In this document: piece by piece, positions 1-8,118 of the stretch
How positions within the stretch are numbered: the first letter of the stretch is position 1
Layout: each line of letters begins with the position of its first letter
Source of the DNA: JAENVU01 sp963765075
GTDB taxonomy: Bacteria; Actinomycetota; Acidimicrobiia; IMCC26256; JAENVU01
Length of the DNA stretch: 64,000 nt
Direction of reading: 5' to 3'
NCBI GenBank assembly: GCA_963765075.1
Contig: CAVXVA010000008.1
Location: 310,001-374,000, forward strand
Notes under the pieces: generated by a model
Databases searched by the model: none
Told to the model about the DNA's origin: nothing
Seen by the model: the letters and a program-made list of their open reading frames with translations, nothing else
Made by a program: the position numbers and the translations under genes

Positions 1-1008
1 GAGCTCGGGGCCGACGCCCTCTCGGATCTGGTGCAGGACGTGCAGTCGACGATGGGCTTGATGATGACCTCGCGTGTGCGCATCGCGGCCGGGAACGTCA
101 ACGACTGGATCGGGTGGGAACCGGTGCTGCGAGCCCTGTTCGACGGGCGGAAGGTGCACGAAACCGGCGACGTGACATTCATCGATTCCGATGGGCGTCG
201 CCTCGATCTGACGCGGACGTTCACCGTCGACGACGACCGCGCGGAAATGGCCCACTTCCTGGAACAGGCAGGGTTCCTCCATCTGCGTGGGGTCTTTGAC
301 GTGAGTGTCATGGACGCCATCAGCTCCGACATCGACGAGTGGATCGATCGGGCGACGCCCGACGACGGTGAGTCCTGGTGGGCCGAAGACGGTTCCGGTC
401 ACTCTCAGGCGGTCCGAGTGCTGTTCTTCTACGAGAAGTCTGCCGCACTGCGCGACGCCGTTGCCGACGAGCGCTACCGGTGGCTGGGCGAACTCACTGG
501 TGACGCGCACGTTCACAAGGGTGGCGGTGAGGGTCTGGTGAAGCCGCTCGGGATCGTACGCGGCCTCTCGGATCTGCCCTGGCACAAGGATTGCGGGCAG
601 GGCAAACACTCGTACACGTGCAGCGGGCTCACCTGCGGGATTTCGGTGACGGGTGCCGATCGGGTGAGTGGTGCTCTCGGCGTCATCCCGGGCAGTCATC
701 GGGCCAACACCATGGCCACGAGCCGCGACCCTGATCTGGACCTGGCGCCGCTGATGCTCGAGACCGAGACCGGGGACGTGACGGTGCACTGCAGCGACAC
801 CTTGCACCGGGCCCATCCGCCGGTCGAACGGCCGCGGAAGGTCGTCTACTCCGGGTTCGGATTGGCACCGCTCGCCGGCGATGAGGTGCGGGACGACCCG
901 CGGTACGGGCGGGCGGCGCGGGCTGATCTGTCGAGTGTGCAGGATCGCATCGAGGCGGCCGACAACGCCGAGGATCCCCGTCGCTACCGGGCGCGCCGTG
1001 GGTCGTGA
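1..1008 (+). CDS. Phytanoyl-CoA dioxygenase (PhyH)-like Fe(II)/2-oxoglutarate oxygenase, 5'-truncated
   Basis: The reading frame is open from base 1, so the true start probably lies upstream; the first start codon inside the window is GTG 31, giving 325 residues. Counting from there, the double-stranded beta-helix iron triad is visible: H185 and D187 in WHKD, the distal H259 in TLHRAHPP, followed by a basic cluster (RPRK) that would bind 2-oxoglutarate. The PhyH family hydroxylates acyl-CoAs and small molecules such as ectoine or aminophosphonates; nothing here fixes the substrate. It overlaps or abuts the small lipoprotein gene downstream. The family is fairly sure, the substrate unknown. 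Confidence 0.75.
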   Translation, partial: ELGADALSDLVQDVQSTMGLMMTSRVRIAAGNVNDWIGWEPVLRALFDGRKVHETGDVTFIDSDGRRLDLTRTFTVDDDRAEMAHFLEQAGFLHLRGVFDVSVMDAISSDIDEWIDRATPDDGESWWAEDGSGHSQAVRVLFFYEKSAALRDAVADERYRWLGELTGDAHVHKGGGEGLVKPLGIVRGLSDLPWHKDCGQGKHSYTCSGLTCGISVTGADRVSGALGVIPGSHRANTMATSRDPDLDLAPLMLETETGDVTVHCSDTLHRAHPPVERPRKVVYSGFGLAPLAGDEVRDDPRYGRAARADLSSVQDRIEAADNAEDPRRYRARRGS

Positions 1009-1034
1009 CCGCGCTGGGGTTTAGAGTGCCGGCG

Positions 1035-1244
1035 ATGGTTGGGCACCGATCGTTACTCGGAGTGATGGTGGTATGCGTCGGGTTGTTCGGGGCGTGTTCC
1101 AGCGACGGAACGTCCTCGAGCACGCCGTCGTCCACGGAGCCGTCGGTGAACTCGACGACCACGACGACGTCCACCTTGGCGCCGACCACGACCACGATCG
1201 GCGTCGTGGTCCTCACGCGCGATCCCTTCGAACCCATCTCCTGA
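1035..1244 (+). CDS. Small Thr/Ser-rich lipoprotein, function unknown
   Basis: The product is about 69 residues. It starts with a short basic stretch, then a hydrophobic segment ending in a lipobox (LFGACSS), so the mature protein would be lipid-anchored at a Cys and exposed outside the membrane. The rest is a Thr/Ser/Pro-rich low-complexity linker. I chose ATG 1035 because it puts the charged N-terminus directly before the hydrophobic core; a GTG at 1005 that overlaps the preceding stop (GTGA) is an alternative. No family is recognised. The signal peptide supports a real gene, but the short length leaves doubt. Confidence 0.5.
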   Translation: MVGHRSLLGVMVVCVGLFGACSSDGTSSSTPSSTEPSVNSTTTTTSTLAPTTTTIGVVVLTRDPFEPIS

Positions 1245-1263
1245 TCCGGACCGACGTCACCTG

Positions 1264-2295
1264 ATGTCGACGGACCGCGCCTACGGACTCTCCATCCTCG
1301 ACTTGGCGATCGTCGAACGCGGGTCGAGCATCCGAGACGCGCTCGAAGCGACAGTCACCGTGGCTCAGCGAGCGGAAGCCCGCGGGTACGGGAGGGTCTG
1401 GTACGCCGAGCACCACAACATGGCGGCGATCGCGTCGTCGGCCACGAGCGTGCTCATCGCGCACGTCGCCGCGCACACGACGTCGATTCGGTTGGGCTCC
1501 GGCGGGATCATGTTGCCGAACCATTCGCCGCTGGTGATCGCCGAACAGTTCGGGACGCTGGCCACACTTCACCCGGGTCGTATCGATCTCGGACTGGGTC
1601 GAGCCCCCGGCAGCGACCAGAACACGATGCGAGCGTTGCGCCGTGATCCGAACTCGGCCGACGGGTTTCCCCAGGATGTGCTCGAACTCCAGGGCTACTT
1701 GAGGGGGGAGTCACGCATCGAAGGCGTCGCCGCGATCCCCGGTGCGGGCACCGATGTCCCGCTGTACATCCTCGGGTCCTCGATGTTCGGTGCTCAGCTC
1801 GCGGCGGTTCTCGGGCTCCCGTACGCGTTCGCGTCGCACTTCGCACCCCAGGCGCTCGGCCCCGCGGTGGCCGACTATCGCCGCAAGTTCCGGCCGTCGG
1901 AACAACTCGCCGATCCCTACGTCATTGCGGGAGTCAACGTGGTCGCGGCCGAGACCGACGAAGACGCCCATGAGCAGTTTGTGCGGGTGCGTCGATCGCG
2001 GGTCGCGCGCTTCGTCGGGCGCGGCGAGAAGCTCACCGATGAGCAAGCGGACGCCGTGCTCGCGTCGCCGCAAGGTCGACAACTCGCCGGCATGATGCGT
2101 TACACGGCGGTTGGGACCGGCCCGGTCGTCACCGAGTATCTCGATGGGTTCGCGGAGCATGCCGATGCCGACGAAGTCATCGTCGCGTTCGCCGGTCCGA
2201 CGTTGGAGTCGCGGCTCCGCGCCCTCGACCTGGTCGCCGACGGTGCGCGGCTCACGCCCGTGACGGCACAGACGGGAACCCGTACCTCGACCTGA
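1264..2295 (+). CDS. LLM-class flavin-dependent oxidoreductase (luciferase-like)
   Basis: This 343-residue protein has the bacterial-luciferase TIM-barrel pattern: an early acidic strand (LSILDLAIV), the YAEHHN segment around residues 47-52, and GSGGIMLPNHSPLVIAEQFGTLATLHPGRIDLGLGRAPG-type phrasing around 78-117, typical of the YhbW/MsnO8 group of FMN- or F420-linked oxidoreductases. The length is normal for the group. It is cytosolic with no signal peptide. The substrate cannot be told from sequence, and actinobacteria carry many paralogues with different substrates. It stands alone, followed by a convergent gene 6 bp away. Confidence 0.8.
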   Translation: MSTDRAYGLSILDLAIVERGSSIRDALEATVTVAQRAEARGYGRVWYAEHHNMAAIASSATSVLIAHVAAHTTSIRLGSGGIMLPNHSPLVIAEQFGTLATLHPGRIDLGLGRAPGSDQNTMRALRRDPNSADGFPQDVLELQGYLRGESRIEGVAAIPGAGTDVPLYILGSSMFGAQLAAVLGLPYAFASHFAPQALGPAVADYRRKFRPSEQLADPYVIAGVNVVAAETDEDAHEQFVRVRRSRVARFVGRGEKLTDEQADAVLASPQGRQLAGMMRYTAVGTGPVVTEYLDGFAEHADADEVIVAFAGPTLESRLRALDLVADGARLTPVTAQTGTRTST

Positions 2296-2301
2296 CGTGC
2301 C

Positions 2302-3612
2302 TCAATGGGTGTTGACCCACCATAGGTAGATCAGATGGTCGGCGCCGACGTCGTGGAGTTCGGTCATGGTGAGACCGGTCCGGACCGCGAGTTGCTCCAT
2401 GGCCGCGACCTCTGCAGGGTCGGTGTAGCGGGCCGTGAGCGTCCCGGGTCCCGGGTTGGGTGCGGGCGGGGTCAAGCGACCAACGCCCGCGGGTTGACGG
2501 AGCGCGTCGATAAAGCGCACGATCCGCGCTCCGTGACGCAACGCATCGGCGCGCGGAATTCCAAAGTAGTCGGCGGCCTGGTTGATGTATCCGAGTTCGG
2601 TCGCCGAGAAGGTCACCGTGAACGACATCGAGCGACAGCAGACATCGAAGACGAACACGCCGTACCGGAGCGGGTCACCGGATGAGCGGCTGTCGTACCC
2701 GTCGAGGACGAAGAGCTGATCGCCGATGACCTCGACCCCGCGCGAGTCGCGTATTCCGAACGGTTCGAGGTCGAGTCGCCAGCCGGTGCGGAGCCGCTTC
2801 GTCGACCAATCGGCGCGGAGGAGTTCGGTCGACGAGTTGACCACGAACAGGTCGCGTCCGTCGGCGGAGAAGGACATCCCGCGAATGCCCGACACTCCGC
2901 TGATGGAGAAGTCCGAGCCAGGAGTGTTGGTCCGGTATTCGTAGGTCCGGAGGTCGCTCCGCCCACCGACGTACACCGCCCCCGTCCCGGGATGCCATGC
3001 CGCCGCCGTGTAGTCCGAGTCGCTCGGAAGCGCTTGAAACGAGTCGGGGTGGAAGCTGCCGTCGCTGCCGCGTCGCAGCCGGAACGCAGTCGGAAGCACC
3101 GAGCTCGTGCAGCATTTCCCGCTGAAGGCGTACAACGTGTCGGAGGCGCGGTCGTACGCCAGGGATTCGAAGTCGGCATCGCGGTTCGATCCGGCCGTGG
3201 CCCCAGTGCCGGTGTCGGCGTTGGTGTCGTACTGCTTGGTCGCCCGCCAGGCTGCGTCCGGAATGCTTGATTTCAACGCGCCGGTTGCCGGGTCGACCTC
3301 CCACACTGTGCGACCGCTGTCGTCGGCCAGCCACAGCGAGTCGGTGGCACCGATGTTGGGGTGCGCGGCATCGTTGGGAACGTAGGCCGCACCTTCGGCG
3401 TCGCGCATCGACGACGAGGTTCCGGCGAACGGCGTGGTCCGAATCGTTCGGGTCAGTGCCAGTACCGGTTCGTCGGTGTTCGGAACCGCGCCTCGGGCCG
3501 AGGTCTGGAGGCCGAGCGACGCGGTCACCACGAGGCCGGCCAGCATCACATGGCGAACGATCGAAGTACCAGCCGATTCCACGCGAGCCTCCACCGCCAC
3601 GGGGCTGCGCAC
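2302..3612 (-). CDS. Secreted beta-propeller-like protein, function unknown
   Basis: The 436-residue product has an N-terminal hydrophobic segment ending in SARGA, which looks like a Sec signal peptide with an Ala-X-Ala-like cleavage site near residue 40. The mature part has repeated strand motifs (SLWLADDSGRTVWEVD, YDRASDTLYAFSG, FSADGRDLFVVNS) like the blades of a beta-propeller of the SdiA-regulated or NHL-like kind, plus two vicinal Cys pairs (KCCT, VCCR) that could form disulfides outside the cell. The C-terminal ~50 residues are a separate helical tail. The start is GTG 3612; GTG 3600 is possible. No enzymatic motif is visible. Confidence 0.65.
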   Translation of the reverse strand: MRSPVAVEARVESAGTSIVRHVMLAGLVVTASLGLQTSARGAVPNTDEPVLALTRTIRTTPFAGTSSSMRDAEGAAYVPNDAAHPNIGATDSLWLADDSGRTVWEVDPATGALKSSIPDAAWRATKQYDTNADTGTGATAGSNRDADFESLAYDRASDTLYAFSGKCCTSSVLPTAFRLRRGSDGSFHPDSFQALPSDSDYTAAAWHPGTGAVYVGGRSDLRTYEYRTNTPGSDFSISGVSGIRGMSFSADGRDLFVVNSSTELLRADWSTKRLRTGWRLDLEPFGIRDSRGVEVIGDQLFVLDGYDSRSSGDPLRYGVFVFDVCCRSMSFTVTFSATELGYINQAADYFGIPRADALRHGARIVRFIDALRQPAGVGRLTPPAPNPGPGTLTARYTDPAEVAAMEQLAVRTGLTMTELHDVGADHLIYLWWVNTH

Positions 3613-3725
3613 CCGTCACAGTGCGAACGTACCCACCGGGCCGGAGGGAACGGTGGATACTCGGAACTGGTGGGGAAACGCGGTGCGGTATGCGGTGCCG
3701 GATCGGGCGTCGCCCCGGTGACGGG

Positions 3726-4580
3726 TCAGATCGTTGCGTGCTCGAGATCCATTGCCCACCACAGGAAGTTGCGGGTCTGCTCGATGATCTGATCGTGGTG
3801 CTCGGCGTAGGGCACGTGACAGGTTGCGTCCCACGACTCGAGGAAGGCCGGAAGGCCGGCGGCCTTCGCCCGGTCGATGGTGCCTGTCGCCCACGCGTAG
3901 TTGACCAGCGGGTCAGTGGTGCAGTGGAAGTCGAGCACGGGGGCGTCGCCGGCCGAGATCGTGCCGGTCACCAGCTGTGCCCCCGAGATGCCCACCGCGC
4001 CGCGCACGCGGGCAGTGGGGTCCTCCGAGGTCGAGTACGCCACGTTGATGGCGGCAATCGCGCCGGCCGATGATCCGCCGATCGCGATGCGGTCGGGATC
4101 CACGCCGTAGGTCGCGGCGTTGGTGCGGAGCCAACGGACCGCCGTCTGGGCATCGGCGGTCGCCTCTTGAATCGCCGGAATGCAGTTGGACTGGTTCCCC
4201 GAACAACCCGGCGTCTCCAGGCGGTAGTCGATAGAAACGTTGACATAGCCGAACTTGGAGAAGTTGTTCGCTTCGTCGACCAGCTCGCCTGAGGTGCGAC
4301 TGCCGCAGCAGAAGGAACCACCGTGGACCCACACGATCGCCGGACGGTTGGTGACGGTGTCGCCGGTTGGCGTGTACAGGTCGAGCTTGAGATCGATGGT
4401 CTGACCGCTGAGGTTGGTGGCACTGGCGTAGGAGATGTTGTTCGTCACGGTGACGCCGGTGAAGATCTGGTCCCGATACCGGACCGGAGCGTCCCCGGGC
4501 GGGGCGGTCTGGGGCCAGTTGCACCCGGTGGCGAGGACCACCAGGAGCGCGGCGAGCGGGAGCAATCGGGTACGAATCAT
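3726..4580 (-). CDS. Alpha/beta-hydrolase lipoprotein (esterase/lipase family)
   Basis: The 284-residue protein begins with a lipoprotein signal peptide (lipobox ATGC at about residue 20). It then shows an oxyanion-hole HGG motif (WVHGGSF), the nucleophile elbow GGSSAG, an acidic residue near LDFHC/TTDP and a late His (CHVPYAEHH), the order expected for a hormone-sensitive-lipase/BD-FAE-type esterase. Several extra cysteines suggest disulfides in the extracytoplasmic domain. It is transcribed away from the oxidase gene at 4637, with which it shares a short divergent promoter region. Function is probably hydrolysis of small esters at the cell surface; substrate unknown. Confidence 0.75.
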   Translation of the reverse strand: MIRTRLLPLAALLVVLATGCNWPQTAPPGDAPVRYRDQIFTGVTVTNNISYASATNLSGQTIDLKLDLYTPTGDTVTNRPAIVWVHGGSFCCGSRTSGELVDEANNFSKFGYVNVSIDYRLETPGCSGNQSNCIPAIQEATADAQTAVRWLRTNAATYGVDPDRIAIGGSSAGAIAAINVAYSTSEDPTARVRGAVGISGAQLVTGTISAGDAPVLDFHCTTDPLVNYAWATGTIDRAKAAGLPAFLESWDATCHVPYAEHHDQIIEQTRNFLWWAMDLEHATI

Positions 4581-4636
4581 CCGGTGATGGTACTGGTCAC
4601 GTGGTGAGTCCGGAAACGCGGGCCTACCGTGTCGGC

Positions 4637-5863
4637 ATGGTTGGACACGAACTCATCGAGGAACCGCGGTGGCGGTCCGCACGTCAGGCGCGAGTGGCGG
4701 GCCGAATCCATACCGTCGGGGATGCTCGGAGGCTCGCTCGTCGCCGCCTGCCCCGCCCAGTCTGGGATTACATCGAGGGCGCAGCGGGTTCGGAGTCGAC
4801 CTTCGCGGAGAATCATCGCGAGGTCGAGGCGGTCGGATTCCGCCCGCTCGTCGGCGCGTCGCGTCCCCCGTTCGGCCCCGACATCTCGACCACCGTGCTC
4901 GGGGTCCCCATCTCCATGCCCCTGCTCGTCTCGCCCGTCGGCTTCACCCGCATGATGGATATTCGGGGCGATGTCGCCGGTGCGCGTGGCGCAGCCGCGG
5001 CCGGTACGGGCTTCACCCTCAGCTCGATGTCTGGTCACTCGATGGAGGACGTCGCGGCCGCGAGTGCCCCCGCGAGTTGGTTCCAGCTCTACTGCCTGGG
5101 TGGTCGCGCCGGTGCGGAGCAGTTGATCGAGCGCGCCCGGAAGAACGGATTCGGCGCGCTGGTGGTCACGCTCGACACGCAGGTTCCCGGCAACCGGGAA
5201 CGCGACGCTCGGTACGGCCTGTCGCCACCGTTGCAGGTCAACCGACAGACGGTGATGAAGATGGCACCGCACGCGGCATTGCATCCGTGGTGGACGGCTG
5301 ATCTCCTCATGGACCGGTTCCAGCTCGACCTCGTCAACGCGACCGGGCTGGAGCGCGACGGCGCATCGATCTCGGCGCTTGAGGCGCTGATGCACTGGCT
5401 GGGCTCACCACCGGGGTGGGACGACTTCGGCTGGATGCGCGACCAGTTCGATGGGCCGATCATCGCCAAGGGTGTCATGACCGGTGACGACGCCCGTCGG
5501 GCGGTCGACTACGGGGTCTCGGCGATCATCGTCTCGAACCACGGCGGCCGACAGCTCAACTCCACACCGGCCACGATCACCGCGCTCGTCGACGTTCTCG
5601 ATGCCGTGGGGGATCAGGTCGAGGTGCTGGTCGACGGCGGGTTCCGTCGCGGCGCCGATGTCGTCAAGGTGGTCGCGCTCGGTGCGCGTGCGGCGATGGT
5701 CGGACGGCCGTGGGTCTACGGCCTGGCCGCCGCCGGTGAGCCGGGAGTGACGAGGGTGCTGTCGATCTTTCGGGATGACATCGACCGGACGATGCGGCTC
5801 ATCGGTGCCGCGTCGATCGGTGAACTCAATCCTGACTTCGTGACCGTGCCGGGTCGGTCATGA
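4637..5863 (+). CDS. FMN-dependent alpha-hydroxy-acid oxidase/dehydrogenase
   Basis: The FMN_dh-family TIM barrel of about 408 residues should oxidise a 2-hydroxy acid such as lactate, glycolate or mandelate to the 2-oxo acid. The N-terminal DYIEGAAGSE motif, LLVSPVGFTR near residue 97, the catalytic-base segment SNHGGRQLN (His about residue 302) and the flavin-phosphate loop VDGGFRRGADVVKVVALGA are all present. Asn replaces the more usual Asp after SNHGGRQL. I prefer ATG 4637 over an upstream in-frame GTG at 4601 because homologues start close to this point. It overlaps the next gene by ATGA, so the two are probably co-transcribed. Confidence 0.82.
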   Translation: MVGHELIEEPRWRSARQARVAGRIHTVGDARRLARRRLPRPVWDYIEGAAGSESTFAENHREVEAVGFRPLVGASRPPFGPDISTTVLGVPISMPLLVSPVGFTRMMDIRGDVAGARGAAAAGTGFTLSSMSGHSMEDVAAASAPASWFQLYCLGGRAGAEQLIERARKNGFGALVVTLDTQVPGNRERDARYGLSPPLQVNRQTVMKMAPHAALHPWWTADLLMDRFQLDLVNATGLERDGASISALEALMHWLGSPPGWDDFGWMRDQFDGPIIAKGVMTGDDARRAVDYGVSAIIVSNHGGRQLNSTPATITALVDVLDAVGDQVEVLVDGGFRRGADVVKVVALGARAAMVGRPWVYGLAAAGEPGVTRVLSIFRDDIDRTMRLIGAASIGELNPDFVTVPGRS

Positions 5864-6909
5864 GCAGCATCGCCGAACTCAGTGATGCCGCGGCCGCAGT
5901 CGCCGCTGCACACCCGGGCGCGTCGTGTCAGTACGCCGTCGGTCTGGGCGGTGACGTGGTCGCGTTCGAGACCTTCGGGGTCGCCACGAATGCCCACCGT
6001 TTCTCGATCTTCTCGGCGACCAAGCCGTTCGTCGCCTCGGTGATCTGGTTGCTCATGGCCGACGGGCTGGTCGAACTCTCCGCCCGTATCGATCAGTACG
6101 TGCCGGAGCTGGGCGCGGCCGGGCTCGGTGGCGTGACCGTCGAGCAGGTGATGGTGCACACGGGCGGGTTCCCCAACGTGCCGATGGACACGGTCGAAGG
6201 CGGTGATGCACCGCGCCGGCGAGCGAGATTCGCGACGTGGAGCGCGGAGTGGGAGCCGGGGAGTCGCTTCGAATATCACGCCGAGAGCGCGCACTGGGTG
6301 CTCGCCGACGTCATCGAGCGGGTGACGGGTGAGGACTATCGGGACGTGCTCGAGCATCGAGTCTGCGCGCGACTGGGTGTACCGAGGATGCTCGGGATCC
6401 CGCTCGACGATCAGGCCGACATCGTGGCGATGGTCCCGACCTCCGATGCCGCCGGGGCGGACCCGCTTCGGCGGCTCGACGAACCCTTGGCGCGCGCGGC
6501 CGGGAACCCGGCGGGCGGGGGTTGTATGACCGCCGCGCACCTCGCGCGCTTCTATCAAGGACTGCTCCACAACTCGGGTGCGGTGTGGGATGCCGAGATC
6601 CTGCGCGACGCGAAGACCAACATCCGGTGCACGTTTCCCGATCCGCTCTTGGGCGTGGCGGCGAACCGGACCGCGGGGCTCGTGGTCGCGGGTGACGACG
6701 GCAAGCACGAGCTGCGCTACGCCATCTTCGGGCGCGGATGTTCCCCGGGCTCCTTCGGTCACGCCGGCGCGCACGCGCAAGTTGCCTGGGCGGATCCGGA
6801 GTCGGGGATCTCGTTCGCCTTCCTCACGAACGCGATGCACACCGACATGATGCAGTCGGGCATCTCGTCGAACCGACTGGCGACGATCGCGGCCGACCTC
6901 AGGCTTTGA
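5860..6909 (+). CDS. Serine hydrolase of the beta-lactamase/esterase (class C) family
   Basis: The product has 349 residues. The SxxK catalytic motif is S52-A-T-K55 (FSATKPF), followed at the right distance by a Tyr-containing motif (FEYHAESA, Y139) in place of the classic YxN, and a C-terminal HAGA segment equivalent to the KTG/HxG box. There is no signal peptide, so it is cytosolic, which fits an esterase rather than a periplasmic beta-lactamase. ATGA overlap with the hydroxy-acid oxidase suggests a two-gene operon. The substrate is unknown; a small ester or lactone is a reasonable guess. Confidence 0.78.
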   Translation: MSSIAELSDAAAAVAAAHPGASCQYAVGLGGDVVAFETFGVATNAHRFSIFSATKPFVASVIWLLMADGLVELSARIDQYVPELGAAGLGGVTVEQVMVHTGGFPNVPMDTVEGGDAPRRRARFATWSAEWEPGSRFEYHAESAHWVLADVIERVTGEDYRDVLEHRVCARLGVPRMLGIPLDDQADIVAMVPTSDAAGADPLRRLDEPLARAAGNPAGGGCMTAAHLARFYQGLLHNSGAVWDAEILRDAKTNIRCTFPDPLLGVAANRTAGLVVAGDDGKHELRYAIFGRGCSPGSFGHAGAHAQVAWADPESGISFAFLTNAMHTDMMQSGISSNRLATIAADLRL

Positions 6910-6927
6910 CGATCAGGCGCTGACTGG

Positions 6928-8118
6928 TCACCCCTGGTCGCGACCGACGATCGACACGAACGACACCATCTCGCCGGGATATCCGCCAAGGTTGTGGGTG
7001 AGTGCGAGCGGACGATCGTTCTGAATCTGACGCGCCTCGGGTGCCTCGCGGCGGAGTTGCAGCCAGCATTCGAACAGCATGCGCAGGCCCGACGCACCCA
7101 CCGGGTGGCCGAAGCTCTTCAGGCCGCCGTCCGGGTTGATCGGCAGCTCACCGTCGAGATCGAAGGTCCCCGCCAGGATCTCCTGCCAGGCCGTGCCGCG
7201 CTCGGCGAACCCGAGGTCCTCCATCAGGACGAGTTCGGTGGGCGTGAAGCAATCGTGCACTTCGGCCATCGCCAGCTCGTGGCGAGGATCGGTGACCCCG
7301 GCCTGGGCGTACGCGTCGGCCACGCTCGCTTCGACCTCGGGGAAGTGGGTGTAGTCGTACTCCGGGTCGGTGAGACCTGCGCCGTTCCCGGCCACGAAGG
7401 ACAACGCCTTGATGTAGAGCGGGTGGTCGGTGAAGCGGTGCGCGTCCTCGGCCCGGACGACGATCGCGGCCGCAGCGCCGTCGGCGACTCCCGCGCAGTC
7501 GAGGATGCCGAGCGGTCCGGCGACGCGCGGCGAGGCACAGATCTTCTCCATGCTCATCTCGCGTTGGAACTGCGCCCGCGGGTTCTTCGCGCCGTTCGCA
7601 TGGTTCTTCCACGCGATGCGCGCGAGCACGTTCTTCAACTCGTCCTCGTCGACGCCATACTTCTTCGCGTACGCCGGTGCCACCATCGAGAACATCGCCG
7701 CGGCAGTGAGCGTGCGCGCGGTGCCGTCGTTGGGGATGGGATACGCGTTCAAGCCCGCGTACCCACTGTCCTTGACCTTTTCCGCGCCGACGGCCATCGC
7801 GATGTCGTACGCGCCGGATGCGACGGCATAGGACGCCTGACGCAACGCCTCGGAACCAGTGGCGCAGAAGTTCTCGACTCGCGTGACCGGCTTGTCGTGG
7901 AGCTGCAACGGTCGGGCGAGGGTGATGCCGCTCATCCCGCTTTGGGCCGTGCCGAACCAGTACGCGTCGACTGCGTCCTTGTCGGTGCCCGCGCTGGTGA
8001 ACGCCTGATTGGACGCGTCGACGATCAGGTCGTCGAGGCCGGTGTCGAACCGTTCGCCGAAGTTGGTGCATCCCATCCCGACAATGGCGACGCGATCCTT
8101 GATGCCGTGTGAGCTCAT
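6928..8118 (-). CDS. SCPx/Ltp-type thiolase (lipid-transfer-like acyl-CoA thiolase or aldolase)
   Basis: The 396-residue protein has the thiolase fold of the SCPx/Ltp branch: nucleophile C85 in NFCATGSEA, the HDCF motif (EVHDCFTPTE) and the GHP motif (SFGHPVGASG). The C-terminal CxG of classical thiolases is replaced by HNLGG, as in Ltp-type enzymes that can act as thiolases or retro-aldolases on branched acyl-CoAs. Its start overlaps the stop of the upstream OB-fold protein (ATGA), so the two are translationally coupled. Known Ltp thiolases/aldolases work with a DUF35/OB partner, and the context fits that. It probably performs the last C-C cleavage of a beta-oxidation-like route. Confidence 0.8.
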   Translation of the reverse strand: MSSHGIKDRVAIVGMGCTNFGERFDTGLDDLIVDASNQAFTSAGTDKDAVDAYWFGTAQSGMSGITLARPLQLHDKPVTRVENFCATGSEALRQASYAVASGAYDIAMAVGAEKVKDSGYAGLNAYPIPNDGTARTLTAAAMFSMVAPAYAKKYGVDEDELKNVLARIAWKNHANGAKNPRAQFQREMSMEKICASPRVAGPLGILDCAGVADGAAAAIVVRAEDAHRFTDHPLYIKALSFVAGNGAGLTDPEYDYTHFPEVEASVADAYAQAGVTDPRHELAMAEVHDCFTPTELVLMEDLGFAERGTAWQEILAGTFDLDGELPINPDGGLKSFGHPVGASGLRMLFECWLQLRREAPEARQIQNDRPLALTHNLGGYPGEMVSFVSIVGRDQG